Made by a program: the position numbers and the translations under genes. Below, in pieces: positions 18,806-28,062 of a stretch of 64,000 nucleotides of DNA. The DNA is taken from positions 868,001 to 932,000 of the forward strand of contig NZ_LBHV01000001.1 of the NCBI RefSeq assembly GCF_001005825.1, given 5' to 3'. Every line of letters begins with the position of its first letter. Position 1 is the first letter of the stretch. The stretch is from Rhizobium sp. LC145 (GTDB lineage: Bacteria; Pseudomonadota; Alphaproteobacteria; Rhizobiales; Rhizobiaceae). Under the pieces are notes generated by a model. That model ran no database searches, was not told where the DNA came from, and worked only from the letters and a program-made list of their open reading frames with translations.

Positions 18806-20209
18806 ATGGCGAAGACCAAGACCCAATTCGTGTGCCAAAACTGCGGCACGGTGCATAGCCGCTGGGCCGGCAAATGCGAAGGCTGCGGCGAGTGGAACAC
18901 CATCGTCGAGGAAGACCCGATGGGCGGCATCGGCGGCGGGCCTGGAAAGGCTCCGAAGAAAGGCCGCGCGGTCGCGCTCACCACTCTTTCCGGCGAGACG
19001 GAAGAGGCACCCCGCATCCATACCGGCATATCCGAACTCGACCGGGCGACCGGCGGCGGCTTCGTGCGCGGCTCGGCGGTGCTGGTCGGCGGCGATCCCG
19101 GCATAGGAAAGTCGACGCTGCTGATGCAGGCGGCGGCCGCCCTTTCCCGCCGCGGACACCGGATCATCTATGTCTCCGGCGAAGAAGCCGTGGCGCAGGT
19201 GAGACTGCGCGCCCAGCGGCTCGGCGCCGCCGACTCGGACGTGCTGCTCGCCGCCGAAACCAATGTCGAGGATATCCTCGCCACGATTTCGGACGGCAAG
19301 CGGCCCGATCTCGTCATCATCGATTCGATCCAGACGCTCTGGAGCGACACGGCCGATTCCGCTCCCGGCACGGTCACGCAGGTGCGCACCGGCGTACAGG
19401 CGATGATCCGTTTCGCCAAGCAGACGGGAGCCGCCATGGTGCTCGTCGGCCACGTCACCAAGGAGGGGCAGATCGCCGGCCCTCGCGTCGTCGAGCACAT
19501 GGTCGACGCCGTGCTTTATTTCGAGGGCGACCGGGGACATCATTACCGCATCCTTCGCACCGTGAAGAACCGTTTCGGGCCGACCGACGAGATCGGCGTG
19601 TTCGAGATGTCCGACATGGGACTGCGCGAGGTCACCAATCCTTCCGAACTCTTTCTCGGGGAGCGCAATGCCAAGGCGCCGGGGGCGGCGGTCTTCGCCG
19701 GCATGGAAGGTACGCGGCCGGTGCTCGTGGAAGTGCAGGCCCTGGTGGCGGCCACCTCGCTCGGCACGCCGCGCCGCGCGGTCGTCGGCTGGGATTCGGC
19801 GCGTCTTTCCATGATCCTTGCCGTGCTGGAGGCCCATTGCGGCGTGCGGCTCGGCCAGCACGACGTCTACCTCAATGTGGCTGGCGGCTACCGCATTTCC
19901 GAACCGGCCGCCGACATCGCGGTCGCTTCCGCCCTCGTCTCGTCGCTTGCCGGTCTTGCCCTGCCGGCAGATTGCGTCTATTTCGGCGAAATCAGCCTCT
20001 CGGGGGCGGTTCGGCCGGTTTCGCAGACAGCCCAACGCCTGAAAGAGGCCGAGAAGCTCGGCTTTGCCGGAGCGATGCTGCCGGCCAGTTCCGCCGAGCT
20101 TCCGAAGACATCCGGCGCCCGCTGGACGGAAATCGAGGACCTGCCCGATCTCGTATCGCGCATAGCCGGTTCCGCCAGGAAACTGGGGAAAGCGGCGGAA
20201 GAGGATTGA
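18806..20209 (+). CDS. radA: DNA repair protein RadA
   Basis: RecA-like ATPase that helps process recombination intermediates and branch migration. 467 residues. N-terminal zinc finger with Cys10, Cys13, Cys24 and Cys27; Walker A GGDPGIGKST (95-104); Walker B VIIDSIQTLW; the RadA-specific KNRFG motif (255-259); and a C-terminal Lon-protease-like domain with no protease active site. The alr-radA-cvpA-purF order is common in Rhizobiaceae. Confidence 0.98.
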   Translation: MAKTKTQFVCQNCGTVHSRWAGKCEGCGEWNTIVEEDPMGGIGGGPGKAPKKGRAVALTTLSGETEEAPRIHTGISELDRATGGGFVRGSAVLVGGDPGIGKSTLLMQAAAALSRRGHRIIYVSGEEAVAQVRLRAQRLGAADSDVLLAAETNVEDILATISDGKRPDLVIIDSIQTLWSDTADSAPGTVTQVRTGVQAMIRFAKQTGAAMVLVGHVTKEGQIAGPRVVEHMVDAVLYFEGDRGHHYRILRTVKNRFGPTDEIGVFEMSDMGLREVTNPSELFLGERNAKAPGAAVFAGMEGTRPVLVEVQALVAATSLGTPRRAVVGWDSARLSMILAVLEAHCGVRLGQHDVYLNVAGGYRISEPAADIAVASALVSSLAGLALPADCVYFGEISLSGAVRPVSQTAQRLKEAEKLGFAGAMLPASSAELPKTSGARWTEIEDLPDLVSRIAGSARKLGKAAEED

Positions 20210-20293
20210 TCTTTCGTCAACTGTTCCCCTGATGTAAGAGGGTCCGCCGGCAAGCGGCGCCGAAAACCGACAGGTCCTTGGAGTAGAGCCTAT

Positions 20294-20890
20294 ATGCCCA
20301 TCACGATTTTTGACGGTATCGTCATCGGCGTAACGCTGTTTTCCGCCGTTCTCGCCATGGTGCGCGGTTTCTCGCGGGAGGTGCTTTCGATCGCGAGCTG
20401 GATCGGCTCGATCGCCGCGGCCTACTATCTCTACCCGCTGCTGGTTCCCTACGCCCAGAATTACACGGCGGACAACCGCATCGCGATCGCCGGCTCTGCC
20501 GGCGTCATCTTCCTCATCGCCCTGATCATCATCACCTTCATCACGTCGCGGATCGCCGATTTCATCATCGACAGCCGCATCGGCGCTCTGGACCGCACGC
20601 TGGGCTTCCTGTTCGGCGCGGCTCGCGGCATCCTGCTGCTGGTGGTGGCCGTCGCCTTCTGGAACTGGCTGGTGGACGTCCGCTCGCAGCCGGCCTGGGT
20701 GACCCAGGCCAAGTCGAAGCCATTCCTCGACGCGCTGGTGGCGCGGCTCGAGGCGGTATTGCCGGAAGATCTCGAGCCTCAGATCCGCGCCCGCATTCTC
20801 GGCCGGGAAGAAGCTCCGGTCGAGGGCGCGCCCGAGCAGGAGCAAGCACCGGCCGACGACGCGCCGGCAACAAACCCGACAAATAATTGA
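20294..20890 (+). CDS. cvpA: CvpA family membrane protein
   Basis: 198-residue inner-membrane protein with four hydrophobic segments (about 5-25, 30-50, 64-85 and 108-130). A soluble acidic, Pro/Ala/Glu-rich C-terminus (APEQEQAPADDAPATN) follows. In E. coli cvpA is needed for colicin V production and lies upstream of purF, as here; its wider function is unknown, with a suggested role in envelope integrity. It is 84 bp after radA. Confidence 0.93.
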   Translation: MPITIFDGIVIGVTLFSAVLAMVRGFSREVLSIASWIGSIAAAYYLYPLLVPYAQNYTADNRIAIAGSAGVIFLIALIIITFITSRIADFIIDSRIGALDRTLGFLFGAARGILLLVVAVAFWNWLVDVRSQPAWVTQAKSKPFLDALVARLEAVLPEDLEPQIRARILGREEAPVEGAPEQEQAPADDAPATNPTNN

Positions 20891-20958
20891 CGCTTTGTTG
20901 CGCTTGATGCAGCGCGAAACGTCACCATTTGTGGTATCATTCGCAGTAAAGTGAAACG

Positions 20959-21000
20959 GGCTGGTTTCGGGAACATCTTCCCGGCCGGCTTTTCCATTTT
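20959..21000 (+). terminator. Long hairpin plus T-tract in the cvpA-purF gap
   Basis: Inner stem CGGGAA / TTCCCG (20968-20983) and outer stem GGCTGG / CCGGCT (with two wobbles), then TTTTCCATTTT. It is either the terminator of cvpA or an attenuator in the purF leader, as purF begins only 20 bp later. It is too close to purF for a downstream promoter, so some read-through or control is likely. Confidence 0.65.
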
Positions 21001-21020
21001 TCCGAAAGGGCACGGCCAAG

Positions 21021-22523
21021 ATGAATCAGCCGGTTTCTGAGACGTTCGCAGACAACAACCTCCACGAATGGGATGGTGATACGCTGCGCGAAGAATGCGG
21101 CGTTTTCGGCATTCTCGGCCATCCGGAGGCCGCCACGCTGACGGCGCTCGGCCTTCACGCCCTCCAGCATCGCGGTCAGGAAGCAGCCGGCATCGTCTCC
21201 TTCGACGGTCTGCGCTTTCACTCCGAACGGCGGATGGGTCTCGTCGGAGATCACTATACCGATCCGGCCACGCTTGCCCGCCTTCCCGGCAATATAGCGA
21301 TGGGCCACAACCGCTACTCCACGACCGGCGAAGTGGCGCTGCGCAACGTGCAGCCGCTGTTCGCCGAACTGGAGGTGGGCGGCATCGCGATCGCCCATAA
21401 CGGCAATTTCACCAATGGCCTGACGCTGCGCCGGCAGTTGATCGCCGGAGGCGCCATCTGTCAGTCCACCTCCGACACGGAAGTGGTGCTGCATCTGATC
21501 GCCCGCTCGCGCTATGCCTCGACGGCCGACCGTTTCATCGACGCCATCCGGCAGATGGAAGGCGGTTATTCCATGCTCGCGATCACTCGCACGAAACTGA
21601 TTGCCGCCCGCGATCCCACCGGCATCCGGCCTCTCGTCATGGGTGAGCTCGACGGCAAGCCGATCTTCGCTTCCGAAACCTGCGCGCTCGATATCATCGG
21701 TGCGAAGTACATCCGGGATGTGGAGAACGGCGAAGTCATCATCTGCGAGATCCAGGCCGACGGCTCCATCAGCATCGATGCCCGCAAGGCCGGCAATTCA
21801 CAGCCCGAGCGGCTGTGCCTTTTCGAATACGTCTATTTCGCCCGTCCCGATTCTGTCGTCGGCGGCCGCAGCGTCTATGTCGCCCGCAAGAACATGGGCA
21901 TCAATCTCGCCAAGGAATCGCCGGTCGAAGCCGATGTCGTGGTGCCGGTCCCGGATGGCGGCACGCCGGCAGCCCTCGGCTATGCGCAGGAAAGCGGCAT
22001 CCCGTTCGAGTACGGCATCATCCGCAACCATTATGTCGGCCGCACCTTCATCGAGCCGACGCAGCAGATCCGTGCCTTTGGCGTGAAGCTCAAGCACTCC
22101 GCCAACCGCGCGATGATCGAGGGCAAGCGCGTTATCCTGGTCGATGATTCGATCGTGCGCGGCACGACCTCGCTCAAGATCGTGCAGATGATCCGCGACG
22201 CGGGCGCCAAGGAAGTGCATTTCCGCGTCGCCAGCCCGATGATCTACTATCCCGACTTCTACGGGATCGACACGCCGGACCGCGAAAAGCTCATCGCCAA
22301 CCAGTACGATAGCCTCGAAGCCATGTGCAAATATATCGGCGCGGATTCGCTGGCCTTCCTGTCGATCAACGGGCTCTACCGCGCAGTCGGCGGCGAAGAC
22401 CGCAATGACGCTCGGCCGCAGTTCACCGACCATTATTTCACCGGCGACTATCCGACCCGTCTACTCGACAAGGACGGGGAGACCATGGGCCGCAAGGTTT
22501 CGGTTCTGGCCAGCAACGGCTGA
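21021..22523 (+). CDS. purF: Amidophosphoribosyltransferase
   Basis: First committed step of purine synthesis: PRPP plus glutamine gives phosphoribosylamine. 500 residues. The Ntn glutaminase nucleophile is Cys26 in REECGVFGILG, exposed after removal of a short propeptide as in the B. subtilis-type enzyme. The PRPP-binding loop is VILVDDSIVRGTTS. A hairpin with a T-tract sits right before the ribosome site (AAAGGG), so expression may be attenuated. A palindromic repeat begins 11 bp after the stop. Confidence 0.98.
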   Translation: MNQPVSETFADNNLHEWDGDTLREECGVFGILGHPEAATLTALGLHALQHRGQEAAGIVSFDGLRFHSERRMGLVGDHYTDPATLARLPGNIAMGHNRYSTTGEVALRNVQPLFAELEVGGIAIAHNGNFTNGLTLRRQLIAGGAICQSTSDTEVVLHLIARSRYASTADRFIDAIRQMEGGYSMLAITRTKLIAARDPTGIRPLVMGELDGKPIFASETCALDIIGAKYIRDVENGEVIICEIQADGSISIDARKAGNSQPERLCLFEYVYFARPDSVVGGRSVYVARKNMGINLAKESPVEADVVVPVPDGGTPAALGYAQESGIPFEYGIIRNHYVGRTFIEPTQQIRAFGVKLKHSANRAMIEGKRVILVDDSIVRGTTSLKIVQMIRDAGAKEVHFRVASPMIYYPDFYGIDTPDREKLIANQYDSLEAMCKYIGADSLAFLSINGLYRAVGGEDRNDARPQFTDHYFTGDYPTRLLDKDGETMGRKVSVLASNG

Positions 22524-22533
22524 GGCTGACGAT

Positions 22534-22654
22534 CACCCTCCCCTTGAGGGGGAGGGTCGGACCGAAGGTCCGGGGCGGGGTGATCGGTCCAGCCAGCAAT
22601 TGCTCACCCCCACCCGCAGCTTCGCTGCGACCTCCCCCCTCAAGGGGGAGGTGA
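22534..22654. repeat. Palindromic intergenic repeat, type B copy 1
   Basis: A chain of hairpins: ACCCTCCCC/GGGGAGGGT (22535-22557), CGGACC-gaa-GGTCCG (22558-22572), a long-range pairing of GGGGTGA with TCACCCC, GCAGC-ttc-GCTGC, and a final ACCTCCCC/GGGGAGGT. The same order occurs at 57768-57905 with paired substitutions in two stems. It resembles the mosaic palindromic elements of rhizobial chromosomes. It lies between purF and an SDR gene. Confidence 0.85.
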
Positions 22655-22729
22655 GGTGCACGCCGCACCGGCTCATCACACTATTTCACGGCGCATCACC
22701 TAGTATCGCGTCTCGGGGGATTAAATATC

Positions 22730-23470
22730 ATGACGATCAATCTGAAGGACAGGATCGCGCTTGTTACCGGCGCATCGCGCGGCATCGGCTATTTCACGGC
22801 GCTGGCGCTCGCCAAGGCCGGCGCGCATGTGATCGCCTGCGCCCGCACCGTAGGCGGGCTGGAGGAACTCGACGACGCGATCAAGGCTGAAGGCGGTTCC
22901 GCCACTCTCGTCCCATTCGATCTCACCGACATGACCGCGATCGACCGGCTGGGCGCCTCCATCTTCGAGCGCTGGGGCAAGCTCGACATCCTGGTCGCCA
23001 ATGCCGGCATTCTCGGCGTCATCTCCCCGATCGGCCATGTGGAAGCCAAGGTTTTCGAGAAGGTGATGCTCACCAACGTCACCGCCACGTGGCGGCTGAT
23101 CCGCTCGGTCGAGCCGCTGCTCCTGAAATCCGACGCCGGACGCGCGCTCATCCTTTCCTCGGGCGCCGCGCACAAGTGCCGGCCGTTCTGGGGGCCTTAC
23201 TCCGCCTCCAAGGCCGCCGTCGAGGCGCTTGCCCGCACCTGGGCGGCCGAACAGCAACGCACAGCGCTGCGGGTGAACAGCATCGACCCTGGCGCGACGC
23301 GCACGGCCATGCGCGCTCAGGCGATACCCGGCGAAGACCCGACCACGCTGCCGCACCCTTCCGAGGTGGCGGCCGCCATCCTGCCGCTCGCCTCTCCCGA
23401 GCTCACCGAAACCGGCAAGCTCTTCATCGCGCGAGAGAAAAAGTTCGTCGATTATCGGATGCCGGAGTAA
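22730..23470 (+). CDS. Short-chain dehydrogenase/reductase
   Basis: 246-residue NAD(P)-dependent oxidoreductase, substrate unknown. Cofactor loop TGASRGIG near residues 14-21; NAG motif in ILVANAGILG; catalytic Ser in LILSSGAAH and the YSASK Tyr/Lys pair. The context (between purF and cysS, with repeats on the purF side) gives no pathway clue. It resembles the generic SDR often kept after purF in rhizobia. Confidence 0.9.
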   Translation: MTINLKDRIALVTGASRGIGYFTALALAKAGAHVIACARTVGGLEELDDAIKAEGGSATLVPFDLTDMTAIDRLGASIFERWGKLDILVANAGILGVISPIGHVEAKVFEKVMLTNVTATWRLIRSVEPLLLKSDAGRALILSSGAAHKCRPFWGPYSASKAAVEALARTWAAEQQRTALRVNSIDPGATRTAMRAQAIPGEDPTTLPHPSEVAAAILPLASPELTETGKLFIAREKKFVDYRMPE

Positions 23471-23794
23471 TTTTTCGCCGGGGAACGGCCTGCGGCGGAA
23501 CGGATCGCGCAACTGCATCTTGACCAAACCCCTGGCCCGCGCCATAACCTCGCTCATGAAAACGGCGATTTCCATTTGTGGGATCATTATTCGCTAGCGC
23601 ATTCGCTGGCCCGGCCGTTTTCGTCTCTCGAAAAGCCTTGAAGACAAACGCCCCGGCCAGAGCCGGACGCTTTCGTGTTCGTGGACGCGAAAGCATTCAG
23701 CTCCTAGTTGATGATGAGAGCGGGATGTCGTCCGAAAACCGCATACACTTTTCGGCATCCCGCTCAACGGCGGCTTGCTTTGGGAGATTTCTCG
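23471..23794 (+). promoter_or_regulatory. Non-coding region upstream of cysS
   Basis: 324 bp with no convincing gene. It holds TTTTCG/CGAAAA near 23618-23634, GCTTTCG/CGAAAGC at 23669-23694 and the long hairpin at 23718-23765. The ribosome site of cysS (GGGAG) is at the end. It presumably carries the cysS promoter and leader; no clear T-box or similar leader was seen. Confidence 0.5.
23718..23765. repeat. Rhizobial-type palindrome, type H copy 1
   Basis: Outer stem GAGCGGGATG / CATCCCGCTC (10 bp, perfect), a one-sided TCGT bulge, inner stem CCGAAAA / TTTTCGG (7 bp, perfect), loop CCGCATACAC. The same design in reverse orientation, with different stem sequence, occurs at 42424-42469. Confidence 0.88.
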
Positions 23795-25180
23795 ATGAGC
23801 GCAGCGCTCAAGCTCTACAATACGCTGACCCGCAAGGAGGCCGAGTTCCGGCCGATCGACCCGCAGAACGTGCGCATGTATGTCTGCGGCCCGACGGTCT
23901 ACGACTATGCCCATATCGGCAACGCCCGACCGGCCATCGTCTTCGACGTGCTCTACCGGCTGCTCCGCCATGTCTATGGCGAGGCCCACGTCACCTATGC
24001 CCGCAACATCACCGACGTCGACGACAAGATCAACGCGCGGGCGCTGCGCGACCATCCCGGCCTGCCGCTCAACGAAGCAATCCGCCTCGTCACGGAAAAG
24101 ACCGAGACGCAGTACCACGAGGACGTGAGGGCGCTCGGCTGCCTTGAGCCGAATATCGAGCCGCGCGCGACCGACAACATCCCGCAGATGATCGAGATCA
24201 TCGAGAAACTGATCGCCCGCGGCCATGCCTATGTGGCCGGCGGCGAGGTGCTGTTCGACACGAAATCCATGACCGATTACGGCCAGCTCTCCAAGCGCCC
24301 GCTGGACGAACAACAGGCCGGCGCCCGCGTCGCGGTCGACGTACACAAGAAAACCCCCGGCGATTTCGTGCTGTGGAAGCTTTCGAGCCACAACGAACCC
24401 GGCTGGGAAAGCCCCTGGGGCCGCGGGCGACCCGGCTGGCACATAGAATGCTCGGCCATGAGCGGGCGCTATCTGGGCGAGGTCTTCGATATCCACGGCG
24501 GCGGGCTGGACCTCATCTTCCCGCATCATGAGAACGAGAACGCCCAATCACGCTGCGCCCACGGCACCGATGTGATGGCGAATGTGTGGATGCACAACGG
24601 CTTCGTGCAGGTCGAAGGCCGCAAGATGTCGAAGTCGGAAGGCAATTTCGTCACCATCTATGACCTGCTGCACACCGAGAAATTCGCCGGGCGCCAATGG
24701 CCGGGCGAAGTGCTGAGGCTCGCCATGCTGATGACGCATTACCGCGAGCCGATCGACTTCTCGGTGAAACGGCTGGAGGAAGCCGAGCGCCTGCTCTCCA
24801 AATGGCCTACCGCCGAGGCCGGCGATGCCGCGCCATGCGATACGGTTCTCGCTGCGCTTTCGGACGACCTCAACACGGTCGCCGCCGTGCAGGCGTTGCA
24901 TGCGCTGGCCCAGGAAGCGCAAAGTGACCGAACACTTCTGCCCGTCTTCGCTGCGAGCGCCGACCTGCTCGGCGTGCTGCCGAAGCCGACGGAAATCGAC
25001 GAGGCGGTCGCCGTCGAGATCGATGCCCGGGTGAAGGCGCGGCTCGAACTCCTGAAGGCGAAGAATTTCGCGGAAGCCGACAAGATCCGCGATACGCTCA
25101 GCGCCGAGGGCATCCAGCTCAAGGACGGCAAGGACCCGGCGAGCGGCGAGCGCGTCACGACCTGGGAGGTGAAGCGGTAG
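23795..25180 (+). CDS. cysS: Cysteinyl-tRNA synthetase
   Basis: Class I synthetase that charges tRNA-Cys. The start at 23795 ([15 protein letters not shown]) has a GGGAG site and gives 461 residues, the usual size; an upstream ATG at 23708 would add 29 residues spanning the palindrome and is rejected. Zinc-binding Cys31 ([15 protein letters not shown]), HIGN at 40-43 and KMSKS ([11 protein letters not shown]) are all present. The palindromic repeat at 25210 begins 29 bp after the stop. Confidence 0.97.
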   Translation: MSAALKLYNTLTRKEAEFRPIDPQNVRMYVCGPTVYDYAHIGNARPAIVFDVLYRLLRHVYGEAHVTYARNITDVDDKINARALRDHPGLPLNEAIRLVTEKTETQYHEDVRALGCLEPNIEPRATDNIPQMIEIIEKLIARGHAYVAGGEVLFDTKSMTDYGQLSKRPLDEQQAGARVAVDVHKKTPGDFVLWKLSSHNEPGWESPWGRGRPGWHIECSAMSGRYLGEVFDIHGGGLDLIFPHHENENAQSRCAHGTDVMANVWMHNGFVQVEGRKMSKSEGNFVTIYDLLHTEKFAGRQWPGEVLRLAMLMTHYREPIDFSVKRLEEAERLLSKWPTAEAGDAAPCDTVLAALSDDLNTVAAVQALHALAQEAQSDRTLLPVFAASADLLGVLPKPTEIDEAVAVEIDARVKARLELLKAKNFAEADKIRDTLSAEGIQLKDGKDPASGERVTTWEVKR

Positions 25181-25209
25181 GATGGATCGAGTTGCGACAC
25201 GCGTAATTA

Positions 25210-25393
25210 CCCCCCTCTGCCCTGCCGGGCATCTCCCCCTCAAGGGGGGAGATTGGCAAGACGCACTCGCCTTCCAAAAAATCGATCCCTCTCTGCCTAA
25301 TGACGGCAAACCAGAACGCGGCTTGAAGGCGGGACGTCGCCCCTATTCGATCTCCCCCCTTGAGGGGGAGATGCCCGGCAGGGCAGAGGGGGG
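25210..25393. repeat. Palindromic intergenic repeat, type A copy 1
   Basis: Two perfect 44-bp inverted arms (25210-25253 and 25350-25393) around a 96-bp spacer. Each arm holds its own two palindromes, GCCC-tgcc-GGGC and CTCCCCCT-ca-AGGGGG. It resembles a MITE or mosaic palindrome; no transposase is near. Confidence 0.9.
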
Positions 25394-25429
25394 TGCTGAC
25401 CAGCGCTACCAGCATAATGAGGCTCGGCC

Positions 25430-25912
25430 ATGACGCTCATCCATACCGGCGGATGCCAATGCGGAGCGGTCCGCTACCGTGCCGAAGGCGAGATCGGATT
25501 TCCGCATCTCTGCCATTGCCGCATGTGCCAGAAGGCTGCCGGCAGCTACTTCATGCCGCTCGGCGGCGTTAAGTACGAGAGCTTTTCCATCACGCGCGGC
25601 GAACCTGCCTGGTTCCAATCCTCGGAAACGGTGCTGCGCGGCTTTTGCGCGCAATGCGGAACGCCGCTCTTCTATGCCGGCGGCAGCGATCATATCAGCA
25701 TCATGCTCGGCTCGCTCGACGATCCGGAAAGCGTGAAACCGAAGTTGCAGACCAATCTTTCGCATAAAATGTCCTGGTTCGGCGAGCTCGACGGCCTCAA
25801 GCACGCGGCGGAGATGGACATGACGCCGGAAGAGGAAAAAAGGGTTGCGGCAAGCAGCCGCCAGCATCCCGACCACGACACGGATACCTGGCCACCGGAG
25901 GATCGACCATGA
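25430..25912 (+). CDS. GFA-family zinc protein, paralogue 1
   Basis: 160-residue protein of the glutathione-dependent formaldehyde-activating (GFA/CENP-V) fold, a beta-tent that binds zinc. Cys positions: C9-x-C11 (GGCQCGAV), C28-x-C30-xx-C33 (CHCRMCQK), C73-xx-C76 (CAQCGTP). True Gfa adds glutathione to formaldehyde, but many members act on other substrates and no formaldehyde dehydrogenase lies nearby, so the reaction is unknown. The C-terminus reads RQHPDHDTDTWPPE, a mark shared with the next two genes. It overlaps paralogue 2 by ATGA. Confidence 0.88.
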   Translation: MTLIHTGGCQCGAVRYRAEGEIGFPHLCHCRMCQKAAGSYFMPLGGVKYESFSITRGEPAWFQSSETVLRGFCAQCGTPLFYAGGSDHISIMLGSLDDPESVKPKLQTNLSHKMSWFGELDGLKHAAEMDMTPEEEKRVAASSRQHPDHDTDTWPPEDRP

Positions 25913-26387
25913 CCGCAACGGTCCGAACCGGCGGCTGCCAGTGCGGCGCGATCCGCTTCCGGCTTGCCGGCGAGCCGAAGAGCTCCTCGATCTGCCATTG
26001 CCGCATGTGCCAGAAGGCTTTCGGCGCCTATTACGCACCGCTGGTCGATGTCGGCGAGGCGGAGCTTTCCTGGACTCGCGGCAAGCTCAAACATTTCCGG
26101 TCCTCGAACCATGTTCTGCGCGGCTTCTGCGGAGACTGCGGCACGCCGATGACCTACGAGGCCGCGGACGGCATCGCGATCTCGGCCGGCAGTTTCGACG
26201 ATCCGGCCGCGCTTCCGCCGGTCGTGCAGTTCGGGGTGGAGGGCAAGCTCGGCTTCGTCGACCACCTGCACGAACTGCCGGAACGGCACACCATGGAGGA
26301 TATCGCCGCGGCTCCGTTCCTGGCAGATATCATTTCCTACCAGCATCCCGACCACGATACCGAAACCTGGCCACCGGAGAGATTGCG

Positions 26388-26391
<4 letters not shown>
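25909..26391 (+). CDS. GFA-family zinc protein, paralogue 2
   Basis: 160 residues, same fold and Cys ladder as its neighbours: GGCQCGAIRF, CHCRMCQKAF, CGDCGTPM. The C-terminus YQHPDHDTETWPPERLR matches paralogue 1 closely. The ATGA overlaps at both ends mean translational coupling within a four-gene operon. The three copies have diverged internally, so they may differ in substrate or form a hetero-oligomer (inference). Confidence 0.88.
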
Positions 26392-27820
<1,429 letters not shown>

Positions 27821-27839
27821 GGCAGGACATTTAAGAACT

Positions 27840-28019
27840 CCCCCTCTGGCCTGCCGGCCATCTCCCCCACAAGGGGGGAGAAAATCTGCGGCACCGGCTT
27901 CGCCAGATTGAACCCTCTTCCGTGGCTGGTGGCCATCGCCAGCGTTCCCGATGGAAGAAGAATGCAGCGGCTTGGTCTCTCCCCCCTTGTGGGGGAGATG
28001 GCCGGCAGGCCAGAGGGGG
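27840..28019. repeat. Palindromic intergenic repeat, type A copy 2
   Basis: Perfect 42-bp inverted arms (27840-27881 and 27978-28019). Compared with copy 1 the inner palindrome is GGCC-tgcc-GGCC instead of GCCC-tgcc-GGGC and the second loop is CACAAG instead of CTCAAG, so both halves of the stems changed together. The spacer is unrelated in sequence. Confidence 0.9.
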
Positions 28020-28062
28020 TCTATAACTCAGCAAGACACCTGCTCCGGCAGGAGGAGCGTCC

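Noticed and set aside
23708..23794. N-terminal extension of cysS
   Set aside because: It would translate through the type H palindrome; the ATG at 23795 has a ribosome site and matches the family length.
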